The notes under the pieces: model-generated | The model's database searches: none | Told to the model about the DNA's origin: nothing | Seen by the model: only the letters and a program-made list of their open reading frames with translations | Part shown: piece by piece, positions 51,941 to 61,165 of the stretch | Position numbering within the stretch: position 1 is the stretch's first letter | Layout: each line of letters opens with the position of its first letter | Made by a program: the position numbers and the translations under genes | NCBI GenBank assembly: GCA_945873065.1 | Contig: CAMCBN010000001.1 | Coordinates: 124,001-188,000 of the forward strand | From: an uncultured Candidatus Saccharibacteria bacterium | GTDB lineage: Bacteria > Patescibacteriota > Saccharimonadia > Saccharimonadales > Saccharimonadaceae | Length of the DNA stretch: 64,000 nt | Reading direction: 5' to 3'

Positions 51941-52097
51941 GAGTAGATAATGTGCAATAAATTCTCTCCTAGTATACCACAGTTATCTATGTGGATTATG
52001 GCACTTCATCTACACGTAGAATTATTGCTCTACAAAGATATCGCGAAGACAGCTTTGGCTTGTATCATAACTATCAAACTTTTCACCAACTTTTCAC

Positions 52098-52112
52098 TTT
52101 TCACGGGAAAAT
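52098..52112. repeat. TTTTCACGGGAAAAT repeat after the FemAB gene (copy 2)
   Basis: Identical 15-bp word; just before it TTTTCAC recurs at short spacing (three copies in 27 bp). It could be a protein-binding site shared by the two neighbouring genes. Confidence 0.5.
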
Positions 52113-52138
52113 CCATAGAGAAGGGTTTGATGTATAGT

Positions 52139-53065
52139 TCATGAACGCCATTGTTGCAGCAGCCATAGATACAGTCGATATATCCGATAGCGCAGTGGGT
52201 GAAGTGGTTTTTCCCACGTCCCAACATAGTCGACTGGCGTACCACCAAATGACTTCTTGAAATGGGTGAACCCAGACCATGGATGATCTTTGCCAGCATC
52301 AGCTGGTGCAATTCCATACAAATCGAACTGTGAGTGACCAGTATCATGCGCATAAAATAGCGCTGCCACGACTAATGCCGTAGCTGGGCTTAGCGATCGA
52401 GCTGTCGTATACGAAGCTGCATGTGCATACGACATAGTAGTGCCATCACTAAAGAAAATCAGACTAGCGACTGGTCTATCTTCGTATAGCGCGTACATCA
52501 TACCAGCCGATCGGGTAGGGAAGAGTACTCGTGCCATCGAGCGAAAATATTCGTCATTGTGTGGTCGCATACCTGTTCGTTTGGCTACATCATGGATCAT
52601 ATCCAAAAATATCTCGATGTCAGCAGAATCATAACTAGTCCGAAATTCTACTCCAGCTTTTTGGTTCTTACGCCAGGTATAACGTACACTTTGCTTGGCC
52701 TTTTTCAAAATTTCATCATGGCTAATCGTCACGTCATTAATGATCGTGCGGTCGGGCTGCAAACTTTTGACTTTACGAAATCCCATTTGTTGCAATTGCT
52801 CCGCTGTAGCAGTTCGCGGCTCGATCCGAACGAAATCTACATTATACTGCCGACCCATTTTCGCGACATCATGAAGTGCTTCTACAAGATGTTCTGCAGT
52901 GTTGGCATCTGGACCGTAGGGGACATATAGTCGAGTATTACCACGACCATGTTCAATAATTCCACGATACTGCCAACCTTCACCAGATCGCTCGACTACC
53001 TGGCGCGCCTTATCTAGCGATTGTTGAAACGCCTCCCAGGCGCTACTTTGTAAAAAATGTCTCAT
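52139..53065 (-). CDS. FemAB family peptidyltransferase (first of a divergent pair)
   Basis: A 308-aa protein with the FemAB/FemX fold, a doubled GNAT domain that uses aminoacyl-tRNA to build peptidoglycan interpeptide bridges. Characteristic parts are YVPYGPDANT, the TWRKNQKAGVEF (lipid-facing) region, RPVASLIFFSDGTTMSY and the ending FTHFKKSFGGTPVDYVGTW. ATG 53065 has TATAAT 7 nt before it; the frame opens at 53092. It is divergent from the second FemAB gene, 85 bp away. Confidence 0.85.
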   Translation of the reverse strand: MRHFLQSSAWEAFQQSLDKARQVVERSGEGWQYRGIIEHGRGNTRLYVPYGPDANTAEHLVEALHDVAKMGRQYNVDFVRIEPRTATAEQLQQMGFRKVKSLQPDRTIINDVTISHDEILKKAKQSVRYTWRKNQKAGVEFRTSYDSADIEIFLDMIHDVAKRTGMRPHNDEYFRSMARVLFPTRSAGMMYALYEDRPVASLIFFSDGTTMSYAHAASYTTARSLSPATALVVAALFYAHDTGHSQFDLYGIAPADAGKDHPWSGFTHFKKSFGGTPVDYVGTWEKPLHPLRYRIYRLYLWLLQQWRS

Positions 53066-53072
53066 ACGCAAT

Positions 53073-53078
53073 ATTATA
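53073..53078 (-). promoter_or_regulatory. -10 box of the first FemAB gene, leaderless type
   Basis: A perfect TATAAT ends 7 nt before ATG 53065. Confidence 0.55.
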
Positions 53079-53137
53079 CCGATGTTGTACACCTTGTGTA
53101 AACCAAACTATCTCTAGTAGTTTCGCCATCGACGTTG

Positions 53138-53143
53138 TATAGT
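53138..53143 (+). promoter_or_regulatory. -10 box of the second FemAB gene, leaderless type
   Basis: TATAGT ends 6 nt before ATG 53150. Confidence 0.5.
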
Positions 53144-53149
53144 GATATC

Positions 53150-54430
53150 ATGCAATTGACTACGATTGAGCCTGCTGAGCTCGAACACTTCGTTGAACAT
53201 CACCCCTATGGCAACTTTGTCCAGTCTGCTCCGAATGCTAAACGGATCGCGCACCTTGGTTGGCGGCCACACTATTTAGGTCTTCACACAAATGATGGAC
53301 GGCTTGTCGCTACAGCCGTACTTTATGAGTGGCGAACACTTGGTCATAGTGAATTTGAATGTTTACAGGGTCCAGTCGTTGATTACCATAATGAAAAAAT
53401 TCTTAAAGAATTATTGACAGAACTAAAGAAATATGTCAAAGCAAATAGAGGCTTGTCCCTTCGTCTCCAGCCACCATTAGTTCTGCGTCACCAAAGTTCA
53501 ACCCCAGCTAGCAGGCCTATTCCTACCGATTTATCGTTTACCGATAATCAACCAAACAAACAAGCACTAGCCACCCTCATACAATGTGGCTTCAAGCCAG
53601 TCGATACCAACCGCACCGATCCAAATGCGCGTTATGTTCGTTGGTTTTTTTCTAAAGATATCTCAGCCATCCACGACCAAACCGCACTACGGGCTAGTTT
53701 CGACGGCAAGACACGAAGTTGCATCAAGGGTGCCACGAAATACGGTGTCTCTGTACGCGAGATCACCAGCCCGCACGACCTCACATCATTTGCTCAGCTC
53801 CTGATCAAGACTGGATTACGACGTGGTTTCTCTGGTCGTGACGAGAGATTTTATCGACAATTATTCCAGGCTTTTTCTCGCCAACAAGCTTGGTTTCTTA
53901 TCGCAGAGCTCGATCTAGTTGGTTATGAAACTCGTCTGAATTCACAACTGCAACAACTCAACATCCAACGTGCGACTCTGGCTAATGACCCCGATAAAGC
54001 AGGGCAGGTGAAGGAGCTCGATAATCAACGATCTGCCATCTCTCGCCGATTAAGTCGTCATCAGCAGCTTCGTACCGAAACGACTAGCAATACATTACCG
54101 CTAGCGGCAGCGATTTTTGTCTATTTTGACGATGAAGTAGTCTACTTTCTCAGCGGCTCAGACGATCGCTACAGTGCTTTTTACGGACCATATGCACTCC
54201 AATATGAAGCAATGTCGCGAGCCATATCACTAGGTGCTTCACGTTATAATTTTTATGGTACCAGTGGTGATTTTAATGGTTTCCCTGAGCAAGAAGGAGT
54301 ATATCAATTCAAAAAAGGCTTTGGTGGGCAGCTAGAGGAATACGCCGGCTGTTATGATTACACTGCACGGCCAGTCCGACGGGCATTACTACGGCTATTA
54401 CGAGCCTTACGCGATCGACTACACCACTAA
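53150..54430 (+). CDS. FemAB family peptidyltransferase with coiled-coil arm (second of a divergent pair)
   Basis: A 426-aa paralogue of the adjacent gene. It contains the FemA/MurM-type antiparallel coiled coil of about 60 residues (LQQLNIQRATLANDPDKAGQ, RSAISRRLSRHQQL) that the first copy lacks, and the ending YQFKKGFGGQLEEYAG. This helical arm binds tRNA in the FemA family. Together the pair could add two residues to the bridge; the amino acids are unknown. ATG 53150 is chosen because TATAGT lies 6 nt before it. Confidence 0.86.
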   Translation: MQLTTIEPAELEHFVEHHPYGNFVQSAPNAKRIAHLGWRPHYLGLHTNDGRLVATAVLYEWRTLGHSEFECLQGPVVDYHNEKILKELLTELKKYVKANRGLSLRLQPPLVLRHQSSTPASRPIPTDLSFTDNQPNKQALATLIQCGFKPVDTNRTDPNARYVRWFFSKDISAIHDQTALRASFDGKTRSCIKGATKYGVSVREITSPHDLTSFAQLLIKTGLRRGFSGRDERFYRQLFQAFSRQQAWFLIAELDLVGYETRLNSQLQQLNIQRATLANDPDKAGQVKELDNQRSAISRRLSRHQQLRTETTSNTLPLAAAIFVYFDDEVVYFLSGSDDRYSAFYGPYALQYEAMSRAISLGASRYNFYGTSGDFNGFPEQEGVYQFKKGFGGQLEEYAGCYDYTARPVRRALLRLLRALRDRLHH

Positions 54431-54503
54431 ACGAAGCACTTATCTTGTTCGCATGCTTAGCAGGGAACCGTTCATCTACCACCCACCACACGAACAGGCA
54501 AAT

Positions 54504-55064
54504 CTAGTCACGAAATACCGTGAGATTTCCCTTACTGTCAAACCCAACGATTTTCGATGGGTTATCCCCACCTACATATCCAACATCAACGTAAAAATCA
54601 ATAGTCTCACCAAAATACGCCTCAGCCTCAGCGATCGAGGTCGAAGTAGGAAGGCCAGGTTTGTTGGCGCTAGTAGTCATCAATGGGCCGGTTTGGGCTA
54701 ACAAACGTTGGAGTAGGGGGTCGCGCGGGATACGCACCGCCAAACTAATACGAGTTCGCTTGAGATATGATGCTACATGTGTGGCATCTACTATTACACT
54801 GACGCTGTCTGGCCAATACACAGCCGCCCGGGATAATTCTCGTCTATCGAGCCCCAACAGCGCTAAATCATCGATCGAATGTGCGATCACCGTACCTGGC
54901 TGATTAGGCCGTTTTTTTACATTATACAGACGTTCAATCGCTTGTTGGTCGCATGCCCGAGCCACCAAACCATATACTGTATCAGTCGGGATCACACCGA
55001 CAGCCCCATTGTGTAATAGTTTCACTAAACCAGTATCGACCACCGAATTAAAACGTTGTGACAT
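54504..55064 (-). CDS. tsaC: Threonylcarbamoyl-AMP synthase (TsaC/YrdC)
   Basis: A 186-aa protein making threonylcarbamoyl-AMP from Thr, bicarbonate and ATP for t6A in tRNAs. IPTDTVYGLVARA, KKRPNQPGTVIA and the TTSANKPGLPTST block (ATP/Thr site) are typical. It lies directly after tsaD (the tsaD stop TAG touches this ATG) with AAAGGAG, so both t6A proteins are translated together. Confidence 0.94.
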   Translation of the reverse strand: MSQRFNSVVDTGLVKLLHNGAVGVIPTDTVYGLVARACDQQAIERLYNVKKRPNQPGTVIAHSIDDLALLGLDRRELSRAAVYWPDSVSVIVDATHVASYLKRTRISLAVRIPRDPLLQRLLAQTGPLMTTSANKPGLPTSTSIAEAEAYFGETIDFYVDVGYVGGDNPSKIVGFDSKGNLTVFRD

Positions 55065-56177
55065 CTACAACTCCTTTGTCATACGCCAAGCAGTTTTGGT
55101 CATGGAAATACTAGGAATAACTTCCAGCTGGTATGGGTCAGTCGGGGTATTGAAGCATGCGTGCTGATAACCTAATGCCGCGATCATCACCGCATTGTCA
55201 GTACAAAATTGCATCGGCGCGTACTCAATATTTATCGGCAACGCCTCGCGTAATTGGCGGCGCAATTCCTGATTGGCTGCTACGCCACCAGCTATCACCA
55301 CTGACTGTGGTCGAAAATCCCGATAAGCCTTCACTGTGCGCTCCACTAGCGTTTCGATCGCCACACGTTGAAAACTAGCCGCGAAATCATGCTGCTGAAC
55401 GTCCGTAACGAGCCCTGGAAGCTCGTGAGAAGGAAAAGTAAAGTCTTTGCCTACTTCGCGTTGTACAGCCCGCAAAACGGCTGTTTTAAGACCCGAAAAT
55501 GAGAAATTATAAGGATTTTCGAGCTTAGCCTTAGGCAATGTATACTTGCGCGAGTCACCTAGCTCGGCAGCTTGAGCAATCGACGGTCCGCCAGGGTAGG
55601 GGAGGCCGATAATCTTTGCCACCTTGTCAAATGCTTCACCCACAGCATCATCTTGCGTTTGGCCAAGCAGCTCATAATCACCATGATCGCGAAACAACAC
55701 CAACTGTGTATGACCACCAGACACGATCAAAGCCATCACCGGGAAACGTGGCTGTGTTGATGGCAAGGTGAGCGATAACCCCTTGTGCTTCGTGTAAGAT
55801 TCAGCTTGCTTGGTGATGAAATTTGCATAAACATGCCCCTCTACGTGATGGACAGGGTAAAGCGGCTTGTCATGCAAAATCGCTAATGTTCGTGCAGCTA
55901 ATGTCCCGACCAACAGTGAACCGATCAAACCTGGGGCGTATGTCACCGCGATCGCGTCTATATCATCCCACCCACAATCAGATCGATATATCGCCTCTGA
56001 TACCACTGGGCCAACGACCTCTATATGACTTCTGGCGGCAATTTCTGGCACTACGCCACCATACTGCTTGTGAATATCTATTTGTGAATTCACAACACTA
56101 GAACAGACCCTAAATCCATCTTCGACCACGGCAGCAGCGGTCTCGTCACAACTAGATTCAATTCCCAAAATTTTCAT
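55065..56177 (-). CDS. tsaD: tRNA threonylcarbamoyltransferase TsaD
   Basis: A 370-aa ASKHA-fold enzyme. GIESSCDETAAAVVEDG opens it; HHVEGHVYANF holds the HxxxH metal site; PGGPSIAQAAELG and the SFSGLKTAV motifs follow. It transfers threonylcarbamoyl to A37 of ANN-decoding tRNAs, normally with TsaB and TsaE, which are not in this window. TATAAT lies 6 nt before the ATG. Confidence 0.96.
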   Translation of the reverse strand: MKILGIESSCDETAAAVVEDGFRVCSSVVNSQIDIHKQYGGVVPEIAARSHIEVVGPVVSEAIYRSDCGWDDIDAIAVTYAPGLIGSLLVGTLAARTLAILHDKPLYPVHHVEGHVYANFITKQAESYTKHKGLSLTLPSTQPRFPVMALIVSGGHTQLVLFRDHGDYELLGQTQDDAVGEAFDKVAKIIGLPYPGGPSIAQAAELGDSRKYTLPKAKLENPYNFSFSGLKTAVLRAVQREVGKDFTFPSHELPGLVTDVQQHDFAASFQRVAIETLVERTVKAYRDFRPQSVVIAGGVAANQELRRQLREALPINIEYAPMQFCTDNAVMIAALGYQHACFNTPTDPYQLEVIPSISMTKTAWRMTKEL

Positions 56178-56183
56178 ATGATG

Positions 56184-56189
56184 ATTATA
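56184..56189 (-). promoter_or_regulatory. -10 box of tsaD-tsaC, leaderless type
   Basis: A perfect TATAAT ends 6 nt before the tsaD ATG. Confidence 0.6.
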
Positions 56190-56308
56190 CCACTTGGCAA
56201 CACCTCTTGCGTGATCAATGCTCTTGTGATTACTTTTTTGGTGTATATTTTTGTATATTTACACCATCTTTTGAACATTTTTTCATACTATTCACTATGG
56301 GATAGTGA

Positions 56309-56314
56309 TATACT
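56309..56314 (+). promoter_or_regulatory. -10 box of the MurE-like gene, leaderless type
   Basis: TATACT ends 6 nt before ATG 56321. Confidence 0.6.
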
Positions 56315-56320
56315 AATACC

Positions 56321-57646
56321 ATGTCTGCATCGCTTAAACAATCTGTGAAAAAAATTATTCCTTCGAGTGTATTCAGTACGCTCGAGCCTCAATATCATTT
56401 ACTTCAGGCTGTGGCCGCAGCGACACGTCACGGTTATCCAGCTCATGGTATGCGTATTATTGGTGTGACTGGCACTAATGGTAAGACTACAACTTGCTTC
56501 ATGATTTATCGCATGCTGCTTGAGGCAGGGTATAATGTCGGCCTAATGACAACTGTCGCCTATGGCATCAACGATGATATTACACCACAAGTCGCTCATA
56601 TGACGACCGTTTCTGCGCCACTACTACAGCAGAGGATGGCTGATTTTCGGCGCAAAGGTACTGAGTGGGTAGTGCTCGAGGTCACCAGTCACGCCTTGGC
56701 ACAACATCGGATTTTTGGCATACCGATCGAAATTGCCGTTATGACCAACGTCACTCACGAGCACCTCGATTATCACAAAACCTTCGAACGTTATCGCGAT
56801 ACTAAAATCAAACTCTTTAAATTAGCCCAAAAAGTAGGCATAGTAAATGCCGACGATCCTTCAGCAAAGCTGTTCGAGCGAGCTGCACCACGAAGTATGA
56901 GCTATGGCATTGATAACGATAGTGATTTGCAAGCGACACATATAACCCAAACGTCATCTGGCAGTCAATACGAAGTGCGTATAGCTGGCGAAGTTTATCA
57001 TATCCAAGTAGCTATCCCAGGGGAGTTCAACATCTCTAATAGTTTGGCTGCTGTCGCTGTCGGGCACGAAATCGGCCTGACCCAAACTCAAATTGAACGC
57101 GGTATTGCTGCTCTGACAGAGGTAGATGGACGAATGACTGTGATATCAGCTGGGCAGGATTTTTCGGCGATCATCGATTTCGCCCATACACCTGATTCAT
57201 TCGAAAGATTGCTCACTAGTATCCGCAAAAATACTAAGGGAAAACTGGTAGTCATGTTTGGTTCAGCTGGCCGACGCGATAAATCCAAGCGAGCTATCCA
57301 AGGTAAAATCGCCGGCACCTATGCTGATGAGATAATTCTCACCGAAGAAGACGATCGCGACGTCGATGGGATGATGATTTTATCACAAATCGCCAAAGGA
57401 GCTGAAGCAGCTGGTAAAGTGATCGACACCGACCTATTTTTAGTTCACGATCGCGTCGAGGCTATTCGCTTCGCCGTGAGCCGAGTCGCAAACACCGATG
57501 ACACCGTGGTTTTTCTCGGCAAGGGACACGAAAAAACTATAGAGCGCGCCGACGGCGAACATCCTTGGGACGAAATGCACGAAGTCCGTCAAGCTATCCA
57601 AGCACAACACCAAAAACATACACAACACCCAAAGAAGAAACTTTAG
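56321..57646 (+). CDS. MurE-like Mur ligase
   Basis: A 441-aa ATP-dependent ligase with the Mur central P-loop (GVTGTNGKTTTCFM), VLEVTSHALAQHRI and the TNVTHEHLDYHKTFERY segment, then a C-terminal domain. It fits UDP-MurNAc-tripeptide synthetase, adding the third stem-peptide residue. The N-terminal uridine-binding domain is much shortened. The DNPR-like amino-acid motif is changed to TEEDDRDVDGM, so neither DAP nor Lys specificity is supported. Its neighbours, two FemAB genes, also act on the wall. Confidence 0.86.
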   Translation: MSASLKQSVKKIIPSSVFSTLEPQYHLLQAVAAATRHGYPAHGMRIIGVTGTNGKTTTCFMIYRMLLEAGYNVGLMTTVAYGINDDITPQVAHMTTVSAPLLQQRMADFRRKGTEWVVLEVTSHALAQHRIFGIPIEIAVMTNVTHEHLDYHKTFERYRDTKIKLFKLAQKVGIVNADDPSAKLFERAAPRSMSYGIDNDSDLQATHITQTSSGSQYEVRIAGEVYHIQVAIPGEFNISNSLAAVAVGHEIGLTQTQIERGIAALTEVDGRMTVISAGQDFSAIIDFAHTPDSFERLLTSIRKNTKGKLVVMFGSAGRRDKSKRAIQGKIAGTYADEIILTEEDDRDVDGMMILSQIAKGAEAAGKVIDTDLFLVHDRVEAIRFAVSRVANTDDTVVFLGKGHEKTIERADGEHPWDEMHEVRQAIQAQHQKHTQHPKKKL

Positions 57647-57681
57647 GTTTGAGCTATCACATCTATATTCATTTTGGTCAA

Positions 57682-57721
57682 GATAAAAGCCACCGATGTT
57701 ACATAAAGGGTGGCTTTTATC
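57682..57721. terminator. Bidirectional terminator
   Basis: GATAAAAGCCACC/GGTGGCTTTTATC, 13 bp of stem with a 14-nt loop, between convergent genes. Confidence 0.78.
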
Positions 57722-57740
57722 TCTATATCTTTCTAACAAC

Positions 57741-58235
57741 TTATCGCTGTTGCGATAGATAATCAACTTCTTTGATAATATCGAGCAATGCCTGCGCCCG
57801 GCGAGTTTCGTCGCGGATCGTCTTGGCGACCTGATACGCTGGATCTATCAAGCTTCGGTCGTCAGTAGAGCGAATGAGCAGTAGGTATGTATCGAACTTC
57901 TCTTCGGGGCCTATATTGAGCTTGTCTACCAGAGGGCGAAGCTCCTTGATAGCCGACTGCTTCACACCGTTAAGCGCATCACCGCTCGGAGCCGACCGCA
58001 TCTGTGACTGTGACATATTTGTCTCTACATTAGGTGACATAACCGACACCGACACTGGTGAACTGCCTGTGTTCGTTGACATTGATGGGCGACCCATTGA
58101 TTGCTGCGACATCATCGGCTGCTGACGTGGTGCACCAGCAGCTGTACCGACCTGAGGGCCGATTCCAGCCAAAACCTTCGCGAGTTCTTGATCATCAGTG
58201 ATTGATTGGGTTGTCGAGTTGATATTCATTCCCAC
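57741..58235 (-). CDS. Conserved-looking hypothetical protein, Met/Ser/Gln-rich
   Basis: A 164-aa protein. Residues 30-85 are low complexity (Met, Ser, Gln, Pro). The C-terminal 75 residues form a helical domain (IKELRPLVDKLNIGPEEKFDTYLLLIRS, KTIRDETRRAQALLDIIKEVD). No membrane helix. I do not recognise it. The start is ATG 58229 or GTG 58235, with GGAGAC upstream of both. Confidence 0.65.
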   Translation of the reverse strand: MGMNINSTTQSITDDQELAKVLAGIGPQVGTAAGAPRQQPMMSQQSMGRPSMSTNTGSSPVSVSVMSPNVETNMSQSQMRSAPSGDALNGVKQSAIKELRPLVDKLNIGPEEKFDTYLLLIRSTDDRSLIDPAYQVAKTIRDETRRAQALLDIIKEVDYLSQQR

Positions 58236-58427
58236 CTGTCTCCAAATATGCTTATGATTCTCTGCTAACTAATGTAGCACGGTAGCTGGTAATCTGCAAG
58301 TGAACAGATATCGATCCTTATGTTAATTTTCGACCCATTCCAGCGCACAACTCTTACGCCAACTAACCAAAATACACTCGTTGGTTTAGCAGGTAAAGGT
58401 CAGTCCAGAGTTCAAACAGGTTAGAGA

Positions 58428-59660
58428 CTAATGATACTGACGTAGTGACTCGATCGTGTTTTTGCGTGCCGCTCTGATAGCAGGGTATAGACCAAAGGTC
58501 AGCCCAACCGCCAAAGCCAGCCCGACCGCTATAAACGCTGTATTCCAGTTGAGCACTGGCGAGAAGAACAACATCAAACTAAAGCTGATCGCCGCAATAT
58601 ACCCTAATACATACCCCAAAACACCACCCAGCAAGCTAATCGCTAGTGCTTCGATCACAAACTGTGTGATGATATTACCATCAGTAGCCCCAACAGCTTT
58701 ACGGATACCGACCTCACGTGTGCGCTCTACCACACTCACCAACATGATATTCATGATACCTATCCCACCTACTACCAGCGAAATCGCAGCTATCACTGTC
58801 AGAACTTGTGTCAGAGCAGTAAATAAACGATTCGTCGGCCGGCTAATTGCATCACCAGTCGCCACCGTAAAATCTTGCTCATCTTGGTGATTTTTTTGGA
58901 CCACCTCATGAATTTGCTTTGCTACGGCCTCTACTCGACCAGCATTATCGGCCTGAATGTTGACCTGTTGGATTTGCGCATATCCGCCATTTAGCTTTTT
59001 GCCCGCCGACAGAGAAATAATGACTGCTCGATCAAAATCAACGTTGTTATAATTCAATGGATTATCGATACGCTGCAGTACGCCCACCACCATAAACTGC
59101 TGTCCACGCACCGAAAATGTCTGACCAATCGACTGATCGGTGCCAAACATATCGATCGACAACTGCACTCCTAACACTGCTGGGTGTGTCGTGGTAGTAC
59201 CACCCTCCAAAAAATCGCCATCACGCAGTGCCAACCGGCTCGTTGTCGCTAAATCTGGTGTCGTCGCTACTACTGTAGCATCAACAGGGGTATCTTTCTT
59301 GTCGGATGGTTTGATTTTGCTAGTCGTCGTCATCAGTGGCGCCGCAGCACTCACGTGTGGCACCTTACGGATCGACGCAACATCAGCTTCTGTGATTGTG
59401 CTAGTGTTGTAATTGTATTGCGAAACCGAGCTAGCCAGCGACGAAAAACTTTCGCTAGCCACTCCCGGGCGAACCACCACTAGGTTATTATCAAGATTGG
59501 CTACCTGATCGGTGATAATCTGACGCAACCCACCACTCAGTGATAAAATCGCCACGATACTCCCCACGCCTATCGCTACACCTAGTGTCGCCAATATATT
59601 ACGAGCTCGATTGCGCCGAAAGCTACTGCTAGCATTTTCTAAGTGATCTATAATAATCAT
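58428..59660 (-). CDS. MacB/FtsX-type ABC permease
   Basis: A 410-aa permease: one N-terminal helix (ILATLGVAIGVGSIVAILSL), an extracytoplasmic MacB_PCD domain of about 230 residues, then three C-terminal helices. The motif VVERTREVGIRKAVGATDG is the family signature. It works with the adjacent ATPase by mechanotransmission, probably on peptides or lipoproteins. The ATG overlaps the ATPase stop (ATGA). Confidence 0.92.
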   Translation of the reverse strand: MIIIDHLENASSSFRRNRARNILATLGVAIGVGSIVAILSLSGGLRQIITDQVANLDNNLVVVRPGVASESFSSLASSVSQYNYNTSTITEADVASIRKVPHVSAAAPLMTTTSKIKPSDKKDTPVDATVVATTPDLATTSRLALRDGDFLEGGTTTTHPAVLGVQLSIDMFGTDQSIGQTFSVRGQQFMVVGVLQRIDNPLNYNNVDFDRAVIISLSAGKKLNGGYAQIQQVNIQADNAGRVEAVAKQIHEVVQKNHQDEQDFTVATGDAISRPTNRLFTALTQVLTVIAAISLVVGGIGIMNIMLVSVVERTREVGIRKAVGATDGNIITQFVIEALAISLLGGVLGYVLGYIAAISFSLMLFFSPVLNWNTAFIAVGLALAVGLTFGLYPAIRAARKNTIESLRQYH

Positions 59661-60931
59661 GCCTGTGGCTCCTTTGTCGATTGGGCTGATGTTGATGGAT
59701 GATCGATCTTCTTTGGCGCAGAAACGACAACGACTGTATTTTCACCTGCCGTAGAGAGAGGCTGCCGCGTTATCGGCAGAGCTTTGATCGGGGCATGCGC
59801 AGGAGCTGGTATCGCTGGCTCAGACTGTTTTGCGACCGCTGGAGGTGTAGCCTTGGGTGCTACTACAGCGGTAGATGGTTTAATTTCAGCTGAAGATGGT
59901 ACTGCTTCTGGTGTCTGCGGCGAAGTCTTTTCCATCTCTACTGGTACTGCCTGATCCGAAGCTGGGGCTAATGCCATAGGAGGATTATCCGGCGGCGCCA
60001 CTGGCATAGCAGCTATCTCTGGCTCAGACTCATCGTGCTCGATGACTTTTGCGACTGGAGCTGGTGCCGCGGCTACCTTCGGCTTGCGACCTCGCACTGT
60101 CGCCTTGACTGGCTCGGGCCGGTCGGTCGTCGTGTCGGTATGAGTAGCGGGTGTAGCGGTAGATCGACGCGTACGTGGCCTTCTCGCTACTGGCTTCGCT
60201 ACCGCCGACGCAGATGGCGATACGCGCATTTGCATGTCGCTAGCGATTTGCCCGTCTAACATCTTGATCACCCGACTAGCGTAACTGGTCAAATTCGGGT
60301 TGTGTGTCACCATGATAATGGTGTTGCCGCGGCGGTGTAGTTGGTCTAGTTCTTCCATGATCACATGGCTAGAGCGACTATCGAGATTACCAGTCGGCTC
60401 ATCCGCCAGGATGATCGAGGGGTGATTCACCAACGCCCGAGCGATCGCCACTCGCTGTACCTGGCCACCACTTAACTGCCAAGGCATATAATATTCACGT
60501 TCTTGCAAATGAAAATTCTTCAGCACCGCGCTAGCCTGCTCGAGACGCTTGGTACGGCGCATACCACCTCGATAACTCAACGGCAAAGCGACATTTTCGA
60601 GCACCGTTAGGCGATTGATCAGATTGAAGCTTTGGAATACGATCCCGATCCGTCGCGACCGGATTCGCGCCTGACGTCGGTTACTAAGTGATGCTACCGA
60701 TATACCATCAAGGAAATATTCACCAGCATCCGCTCGGTCGAGCAGCCCCATAATATTAAGTAGTGTAGTTTTGCCACAGCCACTAGGCCCCATGATGACG
60801 ATGAATTCACCTTTTTCTACTCGAAGCGACACGCCATCCAGAGCGTTTTGCGCTGCGTCGCCGAGCCCGTATTGTTTCGTCACGCCTCGTAGTTCTATGA
60901 CTGGTGTAGAAGGAGTGGAAGATTGTCTCAT
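59657..60931 (-). CDS. MacB/LolD-type ABC ATPase with a long Pro/Ala-rich tail
   Basis: A 424-aa protein. The first 230 residues are a complete LolD/MacB ATPase: Walker A MGPSGCGKTTL, Q-loop VFQSFNLINRL, signature LSGGQVQRVAIARAL, Walker B IILADEPTGNLD, switch His VTHNP. The final 190 residues are a low-complexity Ala/Pro/Val/Lys-rich tail, unusual for this ATPase class. I placed the start at ATG 60931; the frame extends to 61189 only through tRNA sequence. A TATACT box stands 10 nt before it and AAGGAT immediately upstream. Confidence 0.9.
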   Translation of the reverse strand: MRQSSTPSTPVIELRGVTKQYGLGDAAQNALDGVSLRVEKGEFIVIMGPSGCGKTTLLNIMGLLDRADAGEYFLDGISVASLSNRRQARIRSRRIGIVFQSFNLINRLTVLENVALPLSYRGGMRRTKRLEQASAVLKNFHLQEREYYMPWQLSGGQVQRVAIARALVNHPSIILADEPTGNLDSRSSHVIMEELDQLHRRGNTIIMVTHNPNLTSYASRVIKMLDGQIASDMQMRVSPSASAVAKPVARRPRTRRSTATPATHTDTTTDRPEPVKATVRGRKPKVAAAPAPVAKVIEHDESEPEIAAMPVAPPDNPPMALAPASDQAVPVEMEKTSPQTPEAVPSSAEIKPSTAVVAPKATPPAVAKQSEPAIPAPAHAPIKALPITRQPLSTAGENTVVVVSAPKKIDHPSTSAQSTKEPQA

Positions 60932-61074
60932 AATTATCCTTAGTATAAACTGTTGAAAATCGATTCTGCAAGATACAATATTATGCAAAAACCACAACGA
61001 CCTATCGTAGTGATCGTAATAGGGCTCGTGACACCACTTAATTTTATAGGTAGCAGCACCAGCACATATGTTTG

Positions 61075-61165
61075 TGGCGGAGAGACAGGGATTCGAACCC
61101 TGGGTGACGCTAAACGCCACACACGCGTTCCAGGCGTGCCAATTCAACCACTCTTGCACCTCTCC
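61075..61165 (-). tRNA. tRNA-Ser(GGA)
   Basis: Acceptor GGAGAGG/TCTCTCC, anticodon stem CACGC/GCGTG with loop CTGGAAC (anticodon GGA), a long variable arm and an encoded CCA. No clear terminator separates it from the ABC genes downstream. Confidence 0.95.

Noticed and set aside
51884-52138. A T-box riboswitch before valS
   Set aside because: No T-box sequence (the AGGGTGGNACCGCG-like antiterminator) and no terminator/antiterminator pair were found.
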